NCBI GenBank assembly: GCA_013812695.1
Contig: JACCSZ010000352.1
Coordinates: 1 to 5,117, forward strand
Length of the DNA stretch: 5,117 bases
Source of the DNA: Gemmatimonadales bacterium
Lineage (GTDB): Bacteria; Gemmatimonadota; Gemmatimonadetes; Gemmatimonadales; GWC2-71-9
Direction of reading: 5' to 3'
Part shown: piece by piece, positions 1 through 5,117 of the stretch
Layout: every line of letters begins with the position of its first letter
How positions within the stretch are numbered: position 1 is the first letter of the stretch
Notes under the pieces: generated by a model
Told to the model about the DNA's origin: nothing
The model's input: only the letters and a program-made list of their open reading frames with translations
Databases searched by the model: none
Program-made: the position numbers and the translations under genes

Positions 1-1
1 G

Positions 2-1345
2 GCGAGCAGTGCCTCGTCGGATCGGCTAGACGAGCTCGAGCAGCGGGCTCGAGAGTCGGACTTCCCTCCAGTCCACCGGCTGGCCAGCTACTACGTGGTG
101 GACCCGCGTCAGCGAAGTTCCCGGGCCGAGGCAGAGGAGCTCCTGGGGAGACTGCTGCGGCTCTCCGAGAAAGACGGCGTGGACCGCGTCTACCGCGAGC
201 CGGAGTTGCGGGACGCCACGTGGGCCGTCGACCCGAGCGGGGACGACTATTCGCCAGAACAGAGCTATCTCAAAGGAGGCACGACGGGGCCCCATAAATA
301 TACAGGGATCAATGTCGACAACGCGGCCGTGTGGGGGAAGTTTGACGGCGCCGGCATCGGGTTCGTGGATCTCGAGACCGGATGGAATCCTGGTCACGAG
401 GATCTCCCAGCCGCGGCATTCCCGCTGTTCAACGTCAACCGCTACACGAAGAACCACCCCAGCCGAGGGAACCACGGGACGGCCGTGCTCGGCGTGGTGG
501 TCGGGGTCGATAACGAGCGCGGCATTATCGGGATCGCTCCCAAGGCAAACCTCCGGCGCCTGGTCTCGCGCGTGCGCTGTGCCACGGACAAATGGGACCT
601 CGTGAATGCCATCCTGGCCGCTCTGGATCGCGGCGTCATGGCCGCCGGAGACGTGCTGCTGATCGAGGTCGAGACGGTGATCAACCGGCCCGTCCGGGGT
701 TATCCGGTCGAGATCGTCGACCACTGGTTCGACGCGATCCGGCTGGCCGCCGGGAACGGGATGATCGTGGTCGAGGCCGCCGGCAATGGATACTACAAGG
801 GTAACACCAACGTCGGCCGGAACCTGGACCAGTTGGAACGCGACTGGCCTGACGCGCCGACTTGGCGCAGCATGAATCGGAAACGGTCTGACAAGTTCGT
901 CGATTCCGGGGCCATCATGGTGTCGGCCTGCACGTCCGCCGTGGCGCCGGACGGAGCGCCACCCAAGACCCATCGGCGGATGGCGTATGCGACCTTCGGG
1001 TCGCGAATTGACTGTTACGCCTGGGGTGAGGACGTGTTCACCGCGGGGTCCAGCAACGTGCCCGGGGCGAATCCCAAGCAGGCGAATGTCTGGTACACCG
1101 ATAACTTCACAGGAACGAGCTCGGCCGCAGCGATCATCGCCGGTGCCGCCCTGCTGGTCCAGCAGATGCACGTCGCCACCCGCGCGCAACGCGCCTCGCC
1201 CGTCCAGGTTCGTGCGCTCCTCTCGGACAGGTCGTTGGGCGTCACGGTCGTCGATCAGCAGGGATCGGCCGAGATCGGAGTGATGCCCGATCTGGCGGCT
1301 ATCGCGGCGAAGCTCGGCGCCGTGCCCGGCGATGAGCCTAGCTGA
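2..1345 (+). CDS. S8 (subtilisin-like) serine protease, 5' end cut by window edge
   Basis: This gene encodes a subtilase-fold endopeptidase. The frame is open to the left edge, so the start codon lies outside the window; 447 residues are visible. The first in-window start codon, GTG at 95, falls inside a conserved-looking prodomain-like stretch (HRLASYYVVD ... DGVDRVYREPE) and is very unlikely to be the true start. Counting from that GTG as residue 1, the catalytic set is complete: Asp92 in FVDLETGW (codon 368-370), His127 in NHGTAVLG (473-475), oxyanion Asn231 in VEAAGN, and nucleophile Ser342 in GTSSA (1118-1120). The segment SYLKGG...GINVDNAAVW before the Asp resembles the pre-catalytic region of uncharacterised bacterial S8 proteases with a D-x-E-x-GW Asp motif. 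The proline usual after GTSxA is replaced by alanine. Cysteines occur at 162, 279 and 307. No signal peptide can be judged because the N-terminus is missing. Substrate and location are unknown. It lies 17 bases upstream of the kinase, so the two are probably co-transcribed. The family call is firm; the biological role is not. Confidence 0.93.
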   Translation, partial: ASSASSDRLDELEQRARESDFPPVHRLASYYVVDPRQRSSRAEAEELLGRLLRLSEKDGVDRVYREPELRDATWAVDPSGDDYSPEQSYLKGGTTGPHKYTGINVDNAAVWGKFDGAGIGFVDLETGWNPGHEDLPAAAFPLFNVNRYTKNHPSRGNHGTAVLGVVVGVDNERGIIGIAPKANLRRLVSRVRCATDKWDLVNAILAALDRGVMAAGDVLLIEVETVINRPVRGYPVEIVDHWFDAIRLAAGNGMIVVEAAGNGYYKGNTNVGRNLDQLERDWPDAPTWRSMNRKRSDKFVDSGAIMVSACTSAVAPDGAPPKTHRRMAYATFGSRIDCYAWGEDVFTAGSSNVPGANPKQANVWYTDNFTGTSSAAAIIAGAALLVQQMHVATRAQRASPVQVRALLSDRSLGVTVVDQQGSAEIGVMPDLAAIAAKLGAVPGDEPS

Positions 1346-1347
1346 GC

Positions 1348-1359
1348 GCGAGCGCTCGC
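1348..1359. repeat. 12-base perfect palindrome between protease and kinase genes
   Basis: GCGAGCGCTCGC equals its own reverse complement and fills most of the 17 bases between the protease stop (1343-1345) and the kinase ATG (1363). The bases just upstream of the ATG contain no Shine-Dalgarno-like purine run, so the kinase may rely on translational coupling or reinitiation from the protease. The palindrome could be a small hairpin or a protein-binding site, but in DNA this GC-rich it could also be chance. Confidence 0.3.
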
Positions 1360-1362
1360 TCC

Positions 1363-4266
1363 ATGGGTACCACCGCTGGCTATCTGTCGCACCTGCAGTC
1401 CTCGCTCGCCGCGCGGTACGTGCTCGACCGCGAGCTGGGGCGCGGGGGCATGGCGTGTGTCTATCTGGCCCATGACCTGAGACTCGGCCGGGACGTCGCG
1501 ATCAAGGTCCTTCGCCCCGAGCTCGCCGCGGGGCTGGGGATCGAACGCTTCCTTCGCGAGGTCCGGATCGAGGCCGGTCTCCATCACCCGCACATCGTGG
1601 GCCTTCTCGACTCTGGTACCGTCGAGCAGATCCCCGGCGGAAATTCACCGGCCGCACCGCTCCCTTACTACGTGATGTCGTACATCGCTGGCGAGAGTCT
1701 ACGCGACCGTATCGCCCGCGAACGTCAACTTCCGCTCGACGTCGCCCTCCGAATTACGCACGAAGTCGGGGATGCGCTGAGCTATGCCCATGCCCAGGGC
1801 GTGGTGCACCGGGACGTGAAGCCGGGCAACATCCTGCTCGCCGATGGGCACGCGTGGGTGGCCGATTTCGGGATCGCCCGCGCCATCAGCGTCGCCGCCG
1901 GCGAGCAGCTCACCGAAACTGGGCTGGCCGTGGGCACCCCCGACTACATGAGCCCCGAACAGGCGAGCGGCGACACGATTCTGGACGGTCGCAGCGACGT
2001 GTACGCGCTGGGGTGCGTCCTGATCGAGATGCTCACGGGTGAGCCGCCATTCCGCGGCCGCACGGCCCAGGTGATCCTCGCCCGACACCGATCGGAGCCC
2101 CCCCCGTCCGTCCGCATACTGCGCCCCGGTGTGCCCGAGCACGTGGAAGGCGCGCTGCACCAGGCATTGGCGAAGGCGGCGGCCGATCGCTATCAGACCG
2201 TCGGCGAGTTTCTGGCCGCTCTCGATTCTCCGCGGGGCGCGACGGTAGGTCGGCCGCTGGGCGCGGGCCCGTCAGTGCCTGCGGACCGGCGCCGCAGAAT
2301 GCGCATTGGCATGGCAGCGCTCGCCGTCCTCATCGCCGGCGCGGGAGGGTATGCGATGCGCGAGCGGATGACTCTATTGGATCCGAACAGGGTGGTGGTG
2401 TTTCCCCTCACCGAGCGTCCGGCGAGGAGCCAAGGCGACGGGAGTGGCGAAGCCGTCGCCACGTATCTCGGGTACGCGCTGGAGGGGACGGCGCCGCTCC
2501 GGTGGCTCGACGGCTGGGACTTTCTCGACCGCCGCCAGCGCGCCCGCCTGGACGGGCTCACCACAGCAGAGGCTGGCACCGTCGCGCGCGGTGCGAATGC
2601 CCGGTATTACCTGGACGGGTCAATCGTGTGGGGGCTGGACTCGGTCACCGTCGTGCTCCGGCTGCACGACGTGCAGGGAGATTCGGTGCTCCGGCGGACG
2701 GGAGCGTCAGCTCTGGCCGGAACAGGGTCCTTGCCACAACTGGGCCTTCGAGCCATGAGCGAGCTGCTGCCGGCGCTGTTGGAGCCAAGCAGGCAGGTGG
2801 ACCTTGCCGCGCTCAGCGAGCGGTCCCCAGAGGCCATCGCGAGTTTCCTTCGGGGCGAGCAGGAGTATCGTCAACTCCATTTCGACAGCGCGCTGAGGCA
2901 CTATGTAGCCGCCATCCAGGAGGACTCCGCACTGTCGCTCGCGGCGCTGAAAGGGGGACTGGCGGCCGCTTGGCTCGAGCGCCCGGCCGAGGCGCAAAGT
3001 CTCCTGGCGATAGCCGTGCGACGGCAGAATCTCCTGCCGCGAAAATACCGCCTGTTCGCCGAGGGCGGGTTGCGATACTGGGCTGGAGATGCCGATTCGG
3101 CCGTGTCGTCGTTCCGGCAGGCCTTGGCCGAAGACCCGCGCTGGACCGAAGCGTGGATGAGTCTGGGGGAGGTGTACTATCACCTCCTGCCGCGCGCGTC
3201 GCCGCTCGATTCGCTCGCGGAGGCGGCGTTCGCCGAGGCGCACCGCCTCGATCCTGATTTCACTCCGGCTCTCTATCATCTCGTAGCCACGGCACTTCTG
3301 CGCGGAGAAACGGACCTTGCACGCGCGTACTTCGATACGCTCCGTACGTCGGGCGCCGACACCACGATGCAGCTGCCCCTCGCGCTGAGTTTCGATTGCA
3401 TCGCTCGCGGTCCCGCAGGCGTCGACTGGGCCGACGCGGTTCGGCGCGACCCTGGCAGCGTGCTCGAGGCTGCCCACCCCTTAATCGCCGGCCCCAAGCA
3501 ACGGGCGTGCGCCCACGCCGCCTATCGGGCGGTGCTTCAGACGGCCGGTGTTGAGAGCCGCTGGGGCGCGCTGCTCGGACTTCAGGGCATGCTGGTTGCC
3601 GAGGGGCGCTACGGCGAGCTCGAGATATTGTTCGCCTCCACTAAGGCCGCCGATCTTCCGGGCCGCCAGCTCTACCTGTGGGATGCCGTTGCGGATTCCG
3701 CGCTGGACGGGGAGGCGGCCAAGGTCGCGGTGGAGCGCGGGAGCGACTACGCGGCGATGCCGGGCCCGAACCTCTGGCTGCTGGGGGCGTGGGAGGCCCA
3801 CCGCGGCAACGCCCCCGCCGTACGCCGGATCGCGGCTGTCCTGGACTCGCTCGCACGTTCGGGCGGCCGACAGGACTCGGTGCTCGCCAGAATCATGGCC
3901 GCCCAGGCCACGCGCGTCGGCGGCGATACCGCCCTCGCGATCACGCAGCTCAGCGCGCTCACCCCATCCGCGCCACGTGCGGAACTTCAATGGCAACCGT
4001 GGGAAGCGATGGCGGGAGAGCGCCTGGCGCTGGCGACCCTGCTGCTGGCCCGGCAGAAATTCGCCGCGGCTGATAGCGTCGCCGCAGGGCTCGAGAATCA
4101 CCAGTCGGTCGCTTTCTTGCCCTTCCTGCCCGCGGCGATTCGGCTCCGTGCGCGCGCGGCGGAGGCCATGGGTAACCGGCCGCTCGCTGCCCAACTGCTC
4201 CGACGTCTCGCTTCACTAAGTCCCAATTCTGCTACTCCCGTAGTGTTGAAGTCCCTCCCACAGTAG
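1363..4266 (+). CDS. Transmembrane Ser/Thr protein kinase with TolB-like and TPR-type C-terminal half
   Basis: This is a PknB-type (Hanks-type) receptor kinase of 967 residues that transfers ATP phosphate to Ser/Thr of partner proteins. The kinase domain spans about residues 18-288. It shows the glycine loop GRGGMACV (26-33), Lys48 in AIKVL, helix-C Glu66, HRDVKPGN (149-156) with catalytic Asp151 and Asn156, DFG (168-170), SPE (197-199) and SDVYALG with Asp212. All key residues are present, so it should be active. It is an RD kinase, and Thr184, Thr186 and Thr192 in the activation segment are candidate autophosphorylation sites. After a linker, one membrane helix (about 314-332) follows an arginine-rich stop (RRRRM), which puts the kinase in the cytoplasm and the rest outside the inner membrane. 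Residues ~341-475 resemble the TolB-like/CsgG-like domain seen in such kinases (VVVFPL ... YYLDGSIVWG). Residues ~488-665 read as TPR repeats (EAIASFLRGEQEY, ALAEDPRWTEAW), and 720-950 as further helical repeats. ATG 1363 is the only good start: an in-frame TAG lies at 1339-1341. No Shine-Dalgarno is visible. The ligand and substrates are unknown. Confidence 0.96.
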   Translation: MGTTAGYLSHLQSSLAARYVLDRELGRGGMACVYLAHDLRLGRDVAIKVLRPELAAGLGIERFLREVRIEAGLHHPHIVGLLDSGTVEQIPGGNSPAAPLPYYVMSYIAGESLRDRIARERQLPLDVALRITHEVGDALSYAHAQGVVHRDVKPGNILLADGHAWVADFGIARAISVAAGEQLTETGLAVGTPDYMSPEQASGDTILDGRSDVYALGCVLIEMLTGEPPFRGRTAQVILARHRSEPPPSVRILRPGVPEHVEGALHQALAKAAADRYQTVGEFLAALDSPRGATVGRPLGAGPSVPADRRRRMRIGMAALAVLIAGAGGYAMRERMTLLDPNRVVVFPLTERPARSQGDGSGEAVATYLGYALEGTAPLRWLDGWDFLDRRQRARLDGLTTAEAGTVARGANARYYLDGSIVWGLDSVTVVLRLHDVQGDSVLRRTGASALAGTGSLPQLGLRAMSELLPALLEPSRQVDLAALSERSPEAIASFLRGEQEYRQLHFDSALRHYVAAIQEDSALSLAALKGGLAAAWLERPAEAQSLLAIAVRRQNLLPRKYRLFAEGGLRYWAGDADSAVSSFRQALAEDPRWTEAWMSLGEVYYHLLPRASPLDSLAEAAFAEAHRLDPDFTPALYHLVATALLRGETDLARAYFDTLRTSGADTTMQLPLALSFDCIARGPAGVDWADAVRRDPGSVLEAAHPLIAGPKQRACAHAAYRAVLQTAGVESRWGALLGLQGMLVAEGRYGELEILFASTKAADLPGRQLYLWDAVADSALDGEAAKVAVERGSDYAAMPGPNLWLLGAWEAHRGNAPAVRRIAAVLDSLARSGGRQDSVLARIMAAQATRVGGDTALAITQLSALTPSAPRAELQWQPWEAMAGERLALATLLLARQKFAAADSVAAGLENHQSVAFLPFLPAAIRLRARAAEAMGNRPLAAQLLRRLASLSPNSATPVVLKSLPQ

Positions 4267-4270
4267 GAGG
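4265..4270 (+). promoter_or_regulatory. Shine-Dalgarno AGGAGG for the 63-residue gene, overlapping the kinase stop
   Basis: AGGAGG shares its first two bases with the kinase stop codon TAG (4264-4266) and sits six bases before ATG 4277. This spacing decides the start: the in-frame TTG at 4271 abuts the site directly and cannot use it. The overlap suggests that terminating kinase ribosomes feed the small gene (translational coupling). Confidence 0.85.
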
Positions 4271-4276
4271 TTGGCC

Positions 4277-4468
4277 ATGCCCCCGAAGAAGAAGCGGCAG
4301 AAGGTTGATTGTCCTGCGACCATGAAGCAGCTGTGCAAGGACGTAAACGCGTGGGCGTTGGAGTGGGAGGTCTGGGGACTGGTAGTGAAACAGGTAGTAG
4401 ACGACTGTTGCGCTGCCGGCGATCCCGAAAAACTGCCCGCACCGCCGAAGCCACCGTTCAAGCCGTAG
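4277..4468 (+). CDS. Small unrecognised protein (63 aa), Lys-rich N-terminus, four Cys, Trp-rich helix, Pro/Lys tail
   Basis: I do not recognise a family. Three parts are visible. The basic head MPPKKKRQKV (1-10) is followed by a central segment (about 12-45) with Cys12, Cys20, Cys44 and Cys45. Within it WALEWEVW places Trp26, Trp30 and Trp33 at i/i+4/i+7, one face of a helix, then VVKQVV. The tail is proline/lysine-rich and probably unstructured (PAPPKPPFKP). There is no signal peptide, and no hydrophobic stretch is long enough for a clear membrane helix. The four cysteines could bind a metal or form disulfides, but their spacing matches no zinc motif I know. The gene is supported by an ideal Shine-Dalgarno, a 10-base gap after the kinase and a stop before the next gene. 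Its GC content is about 60 % by hand count over 4271-4468, below the sampled kinase sequence. It could be a kinase adaptor or substrate, which is pure inference from position. Confidence 0.72.
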   Translation: MPPKKKRQKVDCPATMKQLCKDVNAWALEWEVWGLVVKQVVDDCCAAGDPEKLPAPPKPPFKP

Positions 4469-4496
4469 CGCGAATCCCGGCGACCGGCCCACCCAA

Positions 4497-4502
4497 GGGA
4501 GG
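4497..4502 (+). promoter_or_regulatory. Shine-Dalgarno GGGAGG for the membrane-protein gene
   Basis: The purine run AAGGGAGG ends five bases before ATG 4508 and fixes this start. Its context GGAGGTT is the same as that before the 63-residue gene (GGAGGTT at 4266-4272), so both small genes should be translated efficiently, unlike the kinase, which has no such site. Confidence 0.85.
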
Positions 4503-4507
4503 TTCGC

Positions 4508-5002
4508 ATGAGCACGAAACTGATCCCCTCGGACAACATGGCCCGCGTGCTCGTATTGACCGTGCTGGTCTTGTTCACCGCCGGGGTGTTATACGCCGGC
4601 TACGTCACGCATCTCGTCGCCGGTCATCCCAAGCCGGGCCAGTTCCCCGCACGCCTCACTGACTTCATGCTGGTCATCGGGAATACGCTCGCGGTGGTAT
4701 TCGGCGCGTTTCTCGGGTTCTCGGCCGCGTTCGAAAACTGGAGCACCGCCTCGGCGGTCGGCCAGTTGCAGAAGGTGGCATCCTACCTGTACATCGCCAA
4801 CGTCATCGTCGCGGTCGCGTTCTGGGCATGGGCCGGCTTCACGGACGACGTCACCAAGGTCGCGGCCGTGATTCCGGCGATCGCGTCGGGCGGCATCGGC
4901 GTGATGCTCGCCATGTTCGGCAAGATTCTTGGGGTCAAGATCCTGCAGATGAATGGTGAGCCGGCTGCGCTCCCCGGAACCCCAACCCTCACGCGGCGCT
5001 GA
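4508..5002 (+). CDS. Small integral membrane protein with about four transmembrane helices (164 aa), unrecognised
   Basis: I cannot name a family. Four hydrophobic segments are visible: about residues 12-34 (ARVLVLTVLVLFTAGVLYAG), 53-75 (FMLVIGNTLAVVFGAFLGFS), 91-111 (ASYLYIANVIVAVAFWAWAG) and 116-141 (TKVAAVIPAIASGGIGVMLA and following). The first loop (35-52) is polar and proline-rich with the basic residues of HPKPGQFPARL. The second loop holds FENWSTASAVGQLQK. The C-terminal tail of about 20 residues is polar and ends in TRR. Helices 2 and 4 are glycine-rich with small-residue spacing, which suits tight helix packing or oligomers. An even helix number puts both ends on the same side, probably the cytoplasm. 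A strong Shine-Dalgarno sits five bases upstream, and the gene follows the 63-residue gene by 39 bases. A role as membrane partner of the kinase, or as an output of the module such as a channel or regulator, is inference only. Confidence 0.85.
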   Translation: MSTKLIPSDNMARVLVLTVLVLFTAGVLYAGYVTHLVAGHPKPGQFPARLTDFMLVIGNTLAVVFGAFLGFSAAFENWSTASAVGQLQKVASYLYIANVIVAVAFWAWAGFTDDVTKVAAVIPAIASGGIGVMLAMFGKILGVKILQMNGEPAALPGTPTLTRR

Positions 5003-5017
5003 AACGCCGGCCGGTCC

Positions 5018-5050
5018 CCCGGCGGCCGGAGGACGCTTCCGACCGCCGGG
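5018..5050 (+). terminator. GC-rich hairpin after the last gene, probable transcription terminator
   Basis: CCCGGCGG (5018-5025) pairs perfectly with CCGCCGGG (5043-5050). After one C/A mismatch, CGGA (5027-5030) pairs with TCCG (5038-5041), leaving a seven-base loop (5031-5037). The structure starts 15 bases after the stop codon at 5002, where a terminator is expected. No T-run follows, so it is not a classical intrinsic terminator; it may stabilise the 3' end or act with Rho. A competing shorter stem (5007-5013 with 5023-5029) uses some of the same bases. Confidence 0.5.
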
Positions 5051-5117
5051 CGGGCGCCGTATCGGCCGCGCTTCCCCTGACTCCCCCCGTCGCACCCAGG
5101 CTGAGCACCCCCGCGAC

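Noticed and set aside
95..97. GTG as start of the protease
   Set aside because: The frame is open upstream to the edge and the GTG lies inside a prodomain-like segment with no ribosome binding site before it.
291..307. AT-rich patch ccataaatatacaggg that looks like a -10 promoter box
   Set aside because: It lies in the middle of the protease coding sequence, no -35 partner is evident, and it encodes the ordinary stretch HKYTGIN.
26..1189. Long reverse-strand open frame opposite the protease (387 codons)
   Set aside because: It is a GC-rich shadow of the protease frame. Its translation is rich in Arg, Gly, Pro and His with no recognisable domain, while the + strand has a full catalytic set.
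2502..3257. Forward 251-codon frame inside the kinase gene, and a similar one at 3548-4219
   Set aside because: Both are out-of-frame shadows of the kinase with low-complexity Arg/Ala/Gly-rich translations and no independent start signals.
4271..4273. TTG as start of the small protein (65 residues)
   Set aside because: It touches the AGGAGG directly, leaving no spacer. ATG 4277 has an ideal six-base spacer.
4477..4487. CCGG-cga-CCGG mini hairpin between the small gene and the membrane-protein gene
   Set aside because: Four pairs with a three-base loop is too weak and too common at this GC content to call a terminator.
4589..5095. Reverse-strand frame covering the 4-helix protein gene
   Set aside because: Its product is Arg/Gly/Asp-rich and domain-free, whereas the + strand frame gives clear membrane helices and a strong Shine-Dalgarno.
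1..5117. CRISPR arrays, insertion sequences, tRNA or rRNA genes
   Set aside because: I saw no repeated spacer-like units, transposase motifs, terminal inverted repeats or tRNA-like cloverleaf sequence on reading the window.

Overview
The window is GC-rich (clearly above 60 %) and all its convincing genes lie on the + strand, packed tightly. The kinase has the domain order and wording typical of the large serine/threonine-kinase families of Gemmatimonadota: N-terminal kinase, one membrane helix, then a TolB-like and TPR sensor half. The activation segment and the stretch that follows it are also in that style. A soil-type or metagenomic Gemmatimonadota-like bacterium is therefore the best guess. 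This is an inference from protein style; there is no rRNA or other marker gene in the window.

Layout. (1) Positions 2-1345 hold the 3' part of a subtilisin-like (S8) serine protease gene that is cut by the left edge of the window. The complete catalytic set Asp/His/Asn/Ser is present, preceded by a prodomain-like segment. (2) After a 17-base gap with no visible ribosome binding site but a perfect 12-base palindrome comes a 967-residue transmembrane Ser/Thr protein kinase (1363-4266). (3) Its stop codon overlaps a textbook AGGAGG that serves a 63-residue unrecognised protein (4277-4468) with a lysine-rich start, four cysteines, a tryptophan-rich helix and a proline/lysine tail. (4) After 39 bases and another strong Shine-Dalgarno comes an unrecognised 164-residue protein with about four membrane helices (4508-5002). 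(5) A strong GC-rich hairpin (5018-5050) follows at once and may end the transcript. The last ~65 bases (5051-5117) show nothing I can assign.

How the genes may work together. Order, strand and spacing suggest one co-transcribed unit: a protease, a membrane receptor kinase whose C-terminal half faces the periplasm, a small possible adaptor or substrate, and a small integral membrane protein. A sense-and-respond module is a reasonable reading but remains inference. The two small genes have no function I can name and are the part of the window most likely to be undescribed. The stretch upstream of the protease is missing, so the operon may contain further genes.
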